64,000 bases of DNA. It comes from Sporocytophaga myxococcoides DSM 11118 (GTDB taxonomy: Bacteria; Bacteroidota; Bacteroidia; Cytophagales; Cytophagaceae). Shown here piece by piece: positions 28,255-37,245 of this stretch (the first letter of the stretch is position 1; each line of letters begins with the position of its first letter). The position numbers and the translations under genes were made by a program. The stretch lies in the NCBI RefSeq assembly GCF_000426725.1, contig NZ_AUFX01000003.1, positions 558,001 to 622,000 on the forward strand, read 5' to 3'. Below the pieces are notes generated by a model. It searched no databases. It worked only from the letters and a program-made list of their open reading frames with translations, and was not told the DNA's origin.

Positions 28255-28602
28255 TTAAGTGAGTTTCGCAGCATATTCTTTTTCATTAAAGCCAACAGCT
28301 AATACTCTTCCATTATCTTCTATCACTGGTCTTTTAATAAGGCTTGTATGATCCTTCATTAATTCAACAGCACTGGCTTCGTCTATTATATTGCTTTTGA
28401 CAGACTCATCAAGCTTTTTCCAAGTGGTTCCTTTTTTATTTACCAGAACTTCCCATGAAACCTGACTTGTCCATTCTCTAAGCTTTTCTTCACTTATTCC
28501 TTTAGACTTGTAATCATGAAATTCAAACTGAAGATTATGTCCTTTAAGCCATTCTGTACTTTTCTTTACTGTGTCGCAACTTTTAATACCGTATACAATC
28601 AT
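28255..28602 (-). CDS. ArsC/Spx-family thioredoxin-fold protein (YffB-like)
   Basis: 115 residues. It begins MIVYGIKSCDTVKKSTEWL, the YffB/Spx-type motif with a single Cys (C9), and has NKKGTTWKKL and IKRPVIED, which are diagnostic of the ArsC-like group. Family knowledge: YffB-type proteins are glutathione-using reductases of unproven substrate; arsenate reductase activity is not implied, because the ArsC Cys/Arg set is not complete. Convergent with the lipase gene, 19 bases apart. Confidence 0.85.
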   Translation of the reverse strand: MIVYGIKSCDTVKKSTEWLKGHNLQFEFHDYKSKGISEEKLREWTSQVSWEVLVNKKGTTWKKLDESVKSNIIDEASAVELMKDHTSLIKRPVIEDNGRVLAVGFNEKEYAAKLT

Positions 28603-28860
28603 TTTTTTAAAAATTTCAAAACCAAATTTAAGCCAATATTTTTAATCTATCATAACTAAATTGTTCTTATACAGACAGCCTATTCCAAACCAAATTTTCA
28701 TTAACCTTTCGAAAATCCCACCGTAAAAATGTAACAAAAGGTAAAAAAGAATTTAGTAAAACATTCATTATCCCTCATCATTAAAGTTCGAAAGCATTTA
28801 AGTGGAACAAGAACTGCAGAAGATTGTTAATTGCTACAAGGAAAGTATTAGTCACTGAGT

Positions 28861-29655
28861 ATGAATTCAATAGAAAAAAACAATGTTACTATAACAGGAA
28901 ATCAGGATTCAAAAGAAACACTTGTCTTCGGTCATGGTTTTGGAACTGACCAAACCTATTGGAGATTTGTAACAAAGTCTTTTTCAGAAATATACAAAAT
29001 AATAACATTTGATAATGTCGGTGCTGGTAAGGCTGCACCTTCTGCTTACAGCAATCATAAGTATTCTCTTCTTCAAAGTTACGCTGATGATATTATAGAC
29101 CTGGCAGAAGAGCTACGGATAAAAGATGCAGTTTTTATCGGACATTCTGTTAGTGGAATTACAGGTATGCTTGCCTCTATAAAAGCTCCTGAACTTTTTA
29201 GCAAACATATATTTATGAATGCTTCCCCAAGATACTTGAATGACAAGGAATATATAGGAGGATTTGAGCAATCAGATTTAAAAGAATTATACAATAAAAT
29301 GCAAACCAATTATCATGCATGGGTAAGTGGATTTGCTCCAATCTTTATGGGCAACCCTGAAAAGCCTGAGCTTGCAATTGAGTTTGCCAATTCATTATCT
29401 TCTCTGAGACCAGATGTAGCATATACAGTCTGTAAAGCAATCTTTGAATCAGACCATCGGAAAGATTTACTAAAATTCAGTAAGAAGTCACTTATCATCC
29501 AATCAATAAAAGATATTGCAGTACCAGCTGAAGTTGCTATGTACTTAAATAAAAATATCAAAGACAGTGTCTTATATATGATCAATGCAGATGGACACTT
29601 TCCTCATATCAGCGCTCCTGATGAGGTAGTTAAAGCTTTAAAGACATTTATATAG
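28861..29655 (+). CDS. RsbQ-like alpha/beta hydrolase
   Basis: 264 residues, the same length class as Bacillus RsbQ (about 269). FGHGFGTDQTYWR, GAGKAAPSAY and the nucleophile elbow GHSVSG place it in the RsbQ/D14/KAI2 group; the triad is S96, D218 and H246 (ADGHFPHISAP). Family knowledge: RsbQ is needed for energy-stress signalling through the PAS domain of its partner phosphatase RsbP, and probably hydrolyses a small hydrophobic ligand. Only 18 bases separate it from a sensor histidine kinase gene, so the two are probably co-transcribed and act together. Confidence 0.88.
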   Translation: MNSIEKNNVTITGNQDSKETLVFGHGFGTDQTYWRFVTKSFSEIYKIITFDNVGAGKAAPSAYSNHKYSLLQSYADDIIDLAEELRIKDAVFIGHSVSGITGMLASIKAPELFSKHIFMNASPRYLNDKEYIGGFEQSDLKELYNKMQTNYHAWVSGFAPIFMGNPEKPELAIEFANSLSSLRPDVAYTVCKAIFESDHRKDLLKFSKKSLIIQSIKDIAVPAEVAMYLNKNIKDSVLYMINADGHFPHISAPDEVVKALKTFI

Positions 29656-29673
29656 TTAAAATTTATCATATCG

Positions 29674-31338
29674 TTGGAAGATTTAGTTTACTGGAAAGAA
29701 CAAGCGCTTGATTTCCTTATTCAAATTAAAACAGTTTATGATTTCCAGAATGTCGATGCATTCAGGCGAAATCTATTACTGAGAATGAAAGAACTTACGG
29801 GATGCGATGATATATTTTTTATAATTAAAGAAGATGAAGTTTCTGAAAGAATTACCTATTCAAATTGCGCACATCTGGAAGGAACCTTTACCGAAACATC
29901 TTTTCTGAAAGACCCTTCTACTTTAAAGCAATACGCTTACCATGAGAAAGTGAAAGTAGGCAGATCTCATTTTCTCAAAGAAAATACAACTGTTATTTAT
30001 ATACCTTTATTTGAGCTGCATGTTAAAGGTTCTATAATACTTGTTTGGAATTCGCCTTTTCAGATTTCAGAAGGAACAGATTATTTTTTTAATGTATGCA
30101 TTACAAGGTTAAAAGAAGTATTGAAGCTGAATTACATGATATTTTCTCTTGAAGAATTGCGGATAAAATTTAACGCAGTTTTTCATTCGGTATCTCAGGC
30201 TTTGATATTTATAGATGAAACAGACAATACAGCATGGATAAACTCAAAGGCAAAAGAAATTTTAGGTATTTATTCAGAGAATGAAGTCCTGTCGCCTATT
30301 GTGATATCTGAATATATGAGAATGTTCAGAGAAAATGCGATCAACGAAAATGAAATAACAGCCATTGCCACAGAACTATTTAAAGATCCTGAAAAAGAGA
30401 TCAATAATTGGCTTTGGAAATTTAAGAACAGTGTATTTAAGGTTTCAAGTAAACCTATCATAACAGAGCGAAAGAAAGGTAGATTATGGATGTTTGAAGA
30501 CATCAGTGAAATTTATTTTGCGAATCAAAGATTGGCTGAAAACAATGAAGAGTTTAAAGCCGCCAATGATCACCTTTCTGAACAAAATGCATTGATACTA
30601 TTTCAAAACGAAGAGATACAATTCAAGAACAACAGGCTGGAAGAAATAAACCAGGAAAAAAACGGACTTATCAATATTGTATCACATGATTTAAAATCTC
30701 CATTCCAACAGATTCAAGGAATGGCACAGGTAATCGAAATGATTGCTCCTCTTGAAGGTGATCAGAAGGTGTTTATTGATAACATTAAAGCAGTTTCAAA
30801 AAAGGGACTTAACCTTGTGAAAGACATACTTGACATCAGTGCCATAGAACAGCAGAAAACAAACAAACAGGAAGAGGTAATTGACCTTCAGAAATTTCTT
30901 GCCAAAGAAATAAAGATCTGTCAAACCGTGGCAGATAAAAAAAATATTAAAATTCACTTGATCTATGAATCTCAGTATTCTGAGCTCTATACTGATCCTG
31001 AGTTTTTAAGACGTATCCTTGACAATCTGATTTCAAATGCTGTCAAATTCTCCTACACTGAAAAGAATATTTATTTACACGTAACCAGTAAAAATGATAA
31101 GGTTATAATATCAATAAAAGATGAAGGACAGGGAATGACAGAACTTGACAAACAACACCTGTTTGAAAAATTTAAAAAGCTATCCGCAAGGCCAACGGCT
31201 GGCGAGAGTTCCACTGGCTTAGGACTATCAATAGTAAAACTCCTGGTAGAACAACTCAATGGAACTATTACCTGCGAAAGCGAGTGGGGACATGGAACTA
31301 CTTTTATTCTTGAATTCAATACTACTGAAGTAGAATAA
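29674..31338 (+). CDS. Sensor histidine kinase (GAF-like/PAS/HisKA/HATPase), partner of RsbQ-like hydrolase
   Basis: 554 residues. The start is most likely TTG at 29674, because the frame closes at 29653 and no ATG lies before residue 37. Order: a GAF-like region (about 10-145), a PAS-like region (about 160-280), a coiled coil (about 280-330), HisKA with phospho-acceptor H338 in VSHDLKSPFQ, and HATPase with N box DNLISNAVKF, DEGQGM and GLGLSIVKLL. No transmembrane segment, so it is a cytoplasmic sensor. No response regulator is nearby. Coupling to an RsbQ-type hydrolase suggests the sensor region receives the hydrolase's product (inference). Confidence 0.87.
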   Translation: MEDLVYWKEQALDFLIQIKTVYDFQNVDAFRRNLLLRMKELTGCDDIFFIIKEDEVSERITYSNCAHLEGTFTETSFLKDPSTLKQYAYHEKVKVGRSHFLKENTTVIYIPLFELHVKGSIILVWNSPFQISEGTDYFFNVCITRLKEVLKLNYMIFSLEELRIKFNAVFHSVSQALIFIDETDNTAWINSKAKEILGIYSENEVLSPIVISEYMRMFRENAINENEITAIATELFKDPEKEINNWLWKFKNSVFKVSSKPIITERKKGRLWMFEDISEIYFANQRLAENNEEFKAANDHLSEQNALILFQNEEIQFKNNRLEEINQEKNGLINIVSHDLKSPFQQIQGMAQVIEMIAPLEGDQKVFIDNIKAVSKKGLNLVKDILDISAIEQQKTNKQEEVIDLQKFLAKEIKICQTVADKKNIKIHLIYESQYSELYTDPEFLRRILDNLISNAVKFSYTEKNIYLHVTSKNDKVIISIKDEGQGMTELDKQHLFEKFKKLSARPTAGESSTGLGLSIVKLLVEQLNGTITCESEWGHGTTFILEFNTTEVE

Positions 31339-31489
31339 AGCTTATTTATCCTACTCAAAATATTTATTCATTCGACCCAGCCAGATATTCTCGTATTTCC
31401 TATCGTCTTCTTTTGAAATACAATTAAATTTAACCGGCCCTCTATATTTCCAATCGACAATTTATCTATTGGTTAAATAGAAAACTGGA

Positions 31490-31897
31490 TTATATCAATT
31501 TTAAATGCGCCACTCCTATCTTTGCTATCTCTTCATCTTCTTCCTGCGAAAGACCACTTACCGAAGCAGCACCAATTACATTACCGTTTGATATAACCGG
31601 TACTCCTCCACCCCATCCACAGATTTTAGGATCTCCATAAAAAGCAATGTCAAACCCTTTTACAGGATCTTTTAGAGCTTTGCCAATCTCCGATGTGTTT
31701 TTTTGTGTACGTGCAGCTGTATAGGCTTTATTAATGGCATTTGCGATAGATGGAAGTTTAGTTTTATCCATTCTTTCAAAAGCCAGAAGCTCTCCATGGG
31801 CATCCACAATTGCTACAACTGCATACTTCCCTCTTTTCTCAAGTTCAAATATGATAGCATTCAAAATTTCTTTAGCCTGTTTACTATTTAGTTCCAT
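31490..31897 (-). CDS. GlcG/HbpS-family protein
   Basis: 135 residues. The family pattern VAIVDAHGELLAFERMD, then NAINKAYTAARTQKNT and GWGGGVPV, then VIGAASVSGLSQEEDEEIA, is complete. Family knowledge: GlcG/HbpS proteins bind haem or small acids, and many are encoded beside oxidative or glycolate functions; the exact role is not settled. No signal peptide, so cytoplasmic. The short region 31351-31461 downstream holds a 36-codon open stretch without a start codon. Confidence 0.85.
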   Translation of the reverse strand: MELNSKQAKEILNAIIFELEKRGKYAVVAIVDAHGELLAFERMDKTKLPSIANAINKAYTAARTQKNTSEIGKALKDPVKGFDIAFYGDPKICGWGGGVPVISNGNVIGAASVSGLSQEEDEEIAKIGVAHLKLI

Positions 31898-32072
31898 TTA
31901 TTATTTTTAATTTTTCCAAGCAATATACTGATTTGCTAAAGACTTATAAAGGTTTATGAGTGTGTATATTTTCTAAATTACTTTAATACTAACGAACATT
32001 AATAGCTTTGTTTAATTTATGAGATATTTCTACTCACATCAAATGTGAATCAAACTTTAACTATAAAATACT

Positions 32073-32507
32073 ATGGATGAATTTATGAAATTGGCTATAA
32101 ACGAAGCCATAAAAGGCCTGAATGAAGGAGGAATCCCAATTGGTTCTGTATTAATAAAAGACGGAAAGTTAGTTGCTCAAGGCCATAACAAACGTGTACA
32201 GGAGAACAATCCTATTTTGCATGGCGAAATGGATTGTCTTAACAATGCAGGAAGAATTGGTAGCTACAGAAACACTGTCATCTATTCTACTCTTATGCCA
32301 TGTTATATGTGTGCTGGCACTATTGTACAATTTAAAATACCCAAAGTAATTGTTGGCGAGTCCAAGACATTCAGTGGAGCAAGAGAATTTATGGAACAGC
32401 ATGGAGTCGAAGTAATAGATCTAGACCTGGCAGAATGTAAGAGTATGATGGAAGATTTCATTAATGAGAAGCCCGAACTCTGGGATGAAGATATAATGGA
32501 GCTTTGA
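32073..32507 (+). CDS. Cytosine deaminase, yeast Fcy1 type
   Basis: 144 residues. Zinc-site residues H50 and the catalytic E52 (HGEMD) and C77/C80 in PCYMC are in place. Agreement with yeast cytosine deaminase continues beyond the catalytic core into IPKVIVGESKTF and the C-terminal FINEKPELWDEDI, which differs from TadA or guanine deaminases. Family knowledge: the yeast enzyme converts cytosine to uracil in pyrimidine salvage, unlike the unrelated bacterial CodA. Monocistronic, followed by a 16-bp hairpin. Confidence 0.85.
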   Translation: MDEFMKLAINEAIKGLNEGGIPIGSVLIKDGKLVAQGHNKRVQENNPILHGEMDCLNNAGRIGSYRNTVIYSTLMPCYMCAGTIVQFKIPKVIVGESKTFSGAREFMEQHGVEVIDLDLAECKSMMEDFINEKPELWDEDIMEL

Positions 32508-32515
32508 AAAGCAGA

Positions 32516-32556
32516 TAGATCCTATCTGATGGTAATAGAGCATCAGATAGGATCTA
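32516..32556 (+). terminator. 16-bp perfect hairpin after the deaminase gene
   Basis: TAGATCCTATCTGATG / CATCAGATAGGATCTA with a 9-base loop. The sequence after it is only mildly T-rich (CTTCAACTTTT), so it may be a weak intrinsic terminator or a transcript-stabilising hairpin. Confidence 0.6.
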
Positions 32557-32609
32557 CTTCAACTTTTAACTGAAAGATTCTGTAAAGGCCTTATTTTTTT
32601 AATTGCTGA

Positions 32610-33541
32610 TTATGAAAAACTATATACCCTTAATCTCTGCTTTAGCTCTTCAGCGTTCACTTTCTGGAACTGTAAGTTGTTATAAATCTCTTTGGAAATA
32701 ATCGTCTCCTGAATAGCAAGATGCGGTGATCCATCTTTTATTAGTATTCCCACGAGAGTAACTTCTTCTCCCAATGGTAATTTATCAAAACGAATATTAC
32801 CATTCTCCTCTACTCCCTGCATGATTGAATTTATTTTATGAAAAACAATCTTTACATCAGCATACTTACCATTTCGGACTTCACAATGAAATCAACTTTA
32901 GATTTCGGAGAATTAAAAACCTGTCAACATTAATCCAGTTAAGATTCGCAGATTGAAATGCATAATAAGTACTGTTTACTATATTCCTTTCTGAAGAATC
33001 CAAACTCCCATACATCACATTTCTCTTTATTTCAGTATCTATTTTCAGTGAATCCAGATAGTCATTATATTTCACCAACACCGTATCTTTTAAACAATAA
33101 ATCTTTTTTATATGAATAGTTGCAGGCTTTTGTGTTTGCTTTATTTTCTTTTTAATAGACCTAGCGTTTTCTTAGTGCCTTCTTTACAAACAATCAAAGT
33201 ATCATTATATGTATTTATAAAAAATACATCGGGATCTTTTTTTAAACTTTGGTAAAGGGATTTCAGAGACGCCTCATTAACTTCAGATTTCGGCAAAACT
33301 TGGTTTGCATCTGCTTTTATTATCTGAAGTGTTTATGACCTATGTGGTCTATTGGCAATAGATTGCCGGTCCTTTACAAGGTCAACTGTAGAATTATTTG
33401 TTTCATATGTAATTGTATTAACGGAACCACTCGTAGGAGTTAAAGAGTCATATTTATGATCCTTTTGGATGATCACTATTACAAGAGAATAAAAAAAACA
33501 GATAGCACAGCTATTGTATAAAACAATTTGGATTTACTCAT
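32610..33541 (-). pseudogene. Frameshifted gene for a membrane-anchored envelope protein
   Basis: Pieces of one protein of about 310 residues can be followed through several frames on the minus strand. The ATG at 33541 starts MSKSKLFYTIAVLSVFF, a membrane anchor. The frame breaks at a run of eight A (33491-33498), meets a TAA at 33333-33335, shifts at about 33146-33165, again near 32912-32919 (after WINVDRFL) and again near 32868-32880, then ends with a 70-codon open part (LGEEVTLVGILIKDGSPH) at 32610. The pieces join smoothly, for example INVDRFL then NSPKSKVDFIVK. Function unknown. Either decay or multiple sequence errors explain it; five lesions favour decay. Confidence 0.75.
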
Positions 33542-33706
33542 AAAAATATTTGACTTGAAACTTTTATCAAACGAATGAATATGCCAAAATTATTTTACTG
33601 TTTTTTTATTTATATTCAAACAAGGGGAATAAAATACTATCTCGCTTTTATAAAAAAATATAAATGATCATTCGATAACATTAAATCGATGCTCCTCTCT
33701 CCTATG

Positions 33707-34330
33707 CTATTTTACAGGTTCTCTCAAGATTGTCTTTAATTTATCTTCACTTGTTTTTCTAAAATCAGATAGGTAAATTTCATGATGCAAACCATTCTTT
33801 CCCAGATTATTTTCATTCATAAATAATTCCATTTGTTTAAGCGTTTCTATTTCTTTTGAAAATGGTCCAACATGTAGCATTTGAACACATTTCCCTTCTT
33901 TCATTTTAAACAGTTTTACTTCTTTTGCCAATAAAATTCCTTTTTTAAAAATTACAGTATTGGCAGCAGCATTAATTTCATCTTCGGTAATAAAATCAGG
34001 CATGCGAATAAGCAATCGATATTCCCAGACATCGCGAGGTACATTCAAAGCTGTTTCTGTCATGGAATTGGATTTATACTTGGTTTCATCAAACCACCAT
34101 TGTCCTTCCAACTTGGACACTTTAAAATCCTTTTGAAGAGCTTTTAAGCTAAACTTCATAGTGTAGGCTGTTGAATAGAGAGCCTGAATATTTTCAGAAA
34201 AAGCTTTTTTTGAAGGATCTCCCATTCCGGTAATAGATAAGAACTGAGCCGGTTCTATTTCTATCACCTCAGGTTTAGCTTTTGCAGTATAGTAAGCCTT
34301 GTATGCTTTTGTCAAATCCAATGTTTCCAT
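33707..34330 (-). CDS. GyrI-like small-molecule-binding protein
   Basis: 207 residues. The COG4832/GyrI-like family is recognised from YKAYYTAKAKPEVIEIEPAQ, SITGMGDPSKKAF, GQWWFDE and MLHVGPFSKE, then HHEIYLSDFRKT. Family knowledge: these stand-alone SHS2-fold domains bind or hydrolyse small hydrophobic compounds; the biological role is unclear. It is cytoplasmic with no DNA-binding domain. Start at 34330 with METLDLTKAY. Confidence 0.85.
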   Translation of the reverse strand: METLDLTKAYKAYYTAKAKPEVIEIEPAQFLSITGMGDPSKKAFSENIQALYSTAYTMKFSLKALQKDFKVSKLEGQWWFDETKYKSNSMTETALNVPRDVWEYRLLIRMPDFITEDEINAAANTVIFKKGILLAKEVKLFKMKEGKCVQMLHVGPFSKEIETLKQMELFMNENNLGKNGLHHEIYLSDFRKTSEDKLKTILREPVK

Positions 34331-34670
34331 CCGGTATTTAATTTAATTTAACTCAATGCAAATTAATCAAGAGAACTGACAACATTATGTCAGCAGTCAT
34401 TAGGGGAAATGATTAAAAAATATATGTCTGAATTGAAATTTATATCCCTATCCAATAAATATCAAAAAATGAAAGCGAATGAATTCTCAAGACCAGGAAT
34501 ACTTGTAGATAAAAATAAATTCCTAAGAATTAAAATTTACAGAAACCGCAACATAGACAATAACAACTAATAACCAACACTTTAAACAAAACAAGCAAAC
34601 ACTTCACGAATTCCACAGGTTATTTTTTCGAGGCTTTTTGGGAAGCTTAGATAAAACAAAAAGAACGAAC
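34331..34670. other. Divergent intergenic region
   Basis: AT-rich, no gene seen. It holds upstream signals for the GyrI-like gene and the PepSY-like gene; a plus-strand frame opens at 34638 but only feeds into the 34671 start. Confidence 0.4.
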
Positions 34671-35123
34671 ATGAAAAAGGTGCTTTTAATGATTGGATTA
34701 GTGGTGGCAGGGTATACAATGAAGGCCCAGGATGTTGTTGATTCTAAAAGTGTACCAAGTAAAGTGTCTTCAGCTTTGACACAGAAATATCCGGATCTTA
34801 AGTCCGGCGATATTAAGTGGGAAAAGAAGGACAACAACTATAAGGCTGAGTTCACCAAAGACGGTCAAGACTACGAAGTAAAACTTGACAATACAGGTAA
34901 CTGGGTTTCTACTGAAGTAGATCTTACAGAAAAAGACCTACCTGAAAAGGTAAGAAACGGTCTTAACAAGTCAGATTATAAATCGTGGACTGTGAAAGAC
35001 GTAGAAAAGAAAGAGAAACCTCAAGGCAAGACTTTATATAAAATTGAGGTAAAACAAGGGGAACAGGAATACGATGTGTATTTTGACCAGGAAGGAACTC
35101 TTGTTAAGAAAAATAAAAGTTAA
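34671..35123 (+). CDS. Secreted PepSY-like (PF11396-type) protein
   Basis: Start chosen at 34671 (MKKVLLMIGLVVAGYTMKAQ), which gives a clean signal peptide; the frame opens 11 codons earlier. 150 residues. The mature part has the pattern of putative beta-lactamase-inhibitor-like PepSY_like domains: KVSSALTQKYPDLK, then IKWEKKDNNYKAEF, DNTGNWVSTE and a second half YKIEVKQGEQEYDVYFDQEG. Family knowledge: periplasmic, often regulated by two-component systems; function unknown. Followed by a hairpin at 35137-35175. Confidence 0.8.
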   Translation: MKKVLLMIGLVVAGYTMKAQDVVDSKSVPSKVSSALTQKYPDLKSGDIKWEKKDNNYKAEFTKDGQDYEVKLDNTGNWVSTEVDLTEKDLPEKVRNGLNKSDYKSWTVKDVEKKEKPQGKTLYKIEVKQGEQEYDVYFDQEGTLVKKNKS

Positions 35124-35136
35124 TTTAAAAATTTCA

Positions 35137-35175
35137 GGAATCAGTCATGATGACCAGTTATCATGTGCTGATTCC
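35137..35175 (+). terminator. Hairpin after the PepSY-like gene
   Basis: GGAATCAG / CTGATTCC outer arms and CATGAT / ATCATG inner arms. The T-tract after it is poor (TTACTTT), so termination is likely but not certain. Confidence 0.55.
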
Positions 35176-35211
35176 TTACTTTAACCTAACAGCTTATTAT
35201 AAATACTACTA

Positions 35212-36549
35212 CTAAACCTTAGTTAATTCTTTCACTTTTTCGGCTTCTTTCGATTCTCCCATGTTTGCAGGAATAGCTACAGATTCTTCATTAGGAAATT
35301 TCAAGAAAAGAGACAATACAGAAATACCACAAACAACTGCCCCGATTATAAATAAACCATAGCGATATGAGTGTACTGTAAAAAGTGAGTTCGCTAAAAC
35401 GGCGCCAATATTTCCTCCTGCCCCAACGATACCAGCCACACTACCCAAAGCCTTTCTATTCACAAAGGGCACGATTGAATAAGTGACGCCATTAGACATT
35501 TTAACGAACAAAGCAAACAAAATCATAGTAAGGATAGCCAAGGGAAGAATTGTCATTTCTGAGAATAACATAATACCAATCCCCTCCAGTAAAAGAAAAG
35601 CGCCAAGCAAAACTACCCTTCCTTTCAGTCCAAATTTCTGACTGATCTTATCAGAATATATTCCGCCAAGAGCTCTTGCAAAAAGATTCATCATTCCAAA
35701 TGATGCAGCTATAATTCCTGCTATCATTAATGGAGTGTTAAATTCTTCCGTAAAATATATTGCAGCAATCCCATCAATAGTTAATTCTATTCCGAAACAA
35801 GCTCCGTAAACCAACCCCAAAATCCATACCCTATAATCTTTGCATGCCAGCCAAAAACTTCCTTTAATATCAGGGTTTTTAGCTCTGAATTCCGGGTTCT
35901 TCTTTCTTAGCTCAAGAACATTACCTTCAGGAGTATCCTGAGTATATTTGAAATATACATATGCCATTAGCAATAGTGCTAGTCCTGGGAAAATCATGGC
36001 AATTCTCCATGCTTCAGATGCTGTAAACCCCAGAGAAACAATACCCGCAAATATTGCAGGCATTGCCATTTGAGTTACGCCACCACCGAGGTTTCCCCAG
36101 CCTGCAGTAGTTGCGTTAGCAGTGCCGACTATATTCGGCGCAAACATTACAGAAGTATGATATTGAGTAATTACAAAAGAAGCTCCGATCAATCCGATAA
36201 ATAATCTACCAATTAGAAAGGACTCATAGCTATTGACCAAACCTATCATGATTACCGGCACCGCCCCTGTACTAAGTAATATTACGTAGCACAATCTTGG
36301 CCCTATTTTATCACACAACCAACCAATCAGCAAACGCGCAAAAACGGTCATGGACACAGCAGCCATAGATATGTTGGCAATTTGTGTTTTAGTCAGATTG
36401 AGTTCTTTTTTTATCTCAGGCATCAATGGAGCCAAACCAAACCATGCAAAAAAACATATGAAAAATGTAAGCCAGGAAGCATGAAAAGCCCTCATTGGAA
36501 CACTTTTAAAGTTCAAAAGCTCAATTTTGGTTGCCTTGGAGATCTGCAT
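35212..36549 (-). CDS. narK: Nitrate/nitrite MFS transporter (NarK/NasA type)
   Basis: Start placed at 36549 (MQISKATKIE); the frame opens 8 codons earlier. About 445 residues, 12 transmembrane helices. Both nitrate signatures are present: GWGNLGGGVTQ in the first half and GAGGNIGAVLANS in the second, with the substrate-site Arg in FARLLIG and LFARALGG. Family knowledge: NarK/NasA carriers import nitrate or exchange it for nitrite. No nitrate reductase lies nearby. Three TACGTAT-containing sites upstream may control it. Confidence 0.9.
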   Translation of the reverse strand: MQISKATKIELLNFKSVPMRAFHASWLTFFICFFAWFGLAPLMPEIKKELNLTKTQIANISMAAVSMTVFARLLIGWLCDKIGPRLCYVILLSTGAVPVIMIGLVNSYESFLIGRLFIGLIGASFVITQYHTSVMFAPNIVGTANATTAGWGNLGGGVTQMAMPAIFAGIVSLGFTASEAWRIAMIFPGLALLLMAYVYFKYTQDTPEGNVLELRKKNPEFRAKNPDIKGSFWLACKDYRVWILGLVYGACFGIELTIDGIAAIYFTEEFNTPLMIAGIIAASFGMMNLFARALGGIYSDKISQKFGLKGRVVLLGAFLLLEGIGIMLFSEMTILPLAILTMILFALFVKMSNGVTYSIVPFVNRKALGSVAGIVGAGGNIGAVLANSLFTVHSYRYGLFIIGAVVCGISVLSLFLKFPNEESVAIPANMGESKEAEKVKELTKV

Positions 36550-36593
36550 ATAGTTTTGCCTTTTGTTTCTCAAATATAAGAAACAAAAAATAT

Positions 36594-36768
36594 AAATACG
36601 TATTTTTACTTAATTTATTTTTACGTATTTACCGCTTAGAAACATAATTACAACCAGAAATAGAAATTAAACAGGACACAAACAAAACCCAAACAACTAA
36701 CGATCAGCAAATTAAAAATTAACTCAAAAAAAAACTTAAAAATTTCTGATGGTAAAAAATACGTATGT
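36594..36768 (-). promoter_or_regulatory. Three TACGTA-centred sites upstream of narK
   Basis: AAATACGTATTT (36594-36605, a perfect palindrome), TTTTACGTATTT (36619-36630) and AAATACGTATGT (36757-36768). All share TACGTAT within 220 bases of the narK start and are not seen at other genes I inspected. They could bind a regulator of nitrate transport; none is known to me with this site. Confidence 0.4.
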
Positions 36769-36789
36769 ACATAAAAAAAAGAAAGGCAT

Positions 36790-37035
36790 TTAGCCTTTCC
36801 ATATAGTCATTGTTAGTTTTTCTTCTCCTGGAATTTCAACTTTTATTTGCCGTTCAAAATCTTCTTTTACCAGGTGGATCACCTGTATGAAATTTTTCAA
36901 ATTTTCTTCTCGACAAAAAGTTTCTTTCAGCTTTTTTAATAGAAAAGCTTCTGCCTGGTCTATTGAAGTTGCAGTGACTTCTTTTATACCAATTCGTCTG
37001 CTGGATTTAAAAATTTTGACATGATAATTTTCCAT
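36790..37035 (-). CDS. Small protein of unknown function
   Basis: 81 residues beginning MENYHVKIFKSSRRIGIKEV; an alternating strand/helix pattern (AEAFLLKKLKE) suggests a small alpha/beta fold. No signal peptide, no Cys pair, no named family. It sits upstream of narK on the same strand, but the TACGTAT-rich spacer separates them. Confidence 0.55.
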   Translation of the reverse strand: MENYHVKIFKSSRRIGIKEVTATSIDQAEAFLLKKLKETFCREENLKNFIQVIHLVKEDFERQIKVEIPGEEKLTMTIWKG

Positions 37036-37245
37036 AAGTTGGATCGGTTTTAATTATTCAATCAAATAACCAACGAATTAAATTCTAAACTATTGACGGA
37101 ATAACTCAATTTCATTTAAATTGTTTTGATTTTTTTAACTTATTGTACACCTATTTTATCTGAAACATTAAATCATAACGATAAACTTATTTTTTCAGCC
37201 AAAAACTAAGAAAAATTACCCTGAGCAAAAATACTAGATTAAAAT

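Noticed and set aside
28255-28602. Arsenate reductase as the function of the ArsC-like gene
   Set aside because: The sequence fits YffB/Spx-like proteins; no ars genes are nearby.
31351-31461. 36-codon open stretch (WKYRGPVKFNCISKEDD) on the minus strand
   Set aside because: It has no start codon and no family match; it may be a decayed gene end, but the evidence is too thin.
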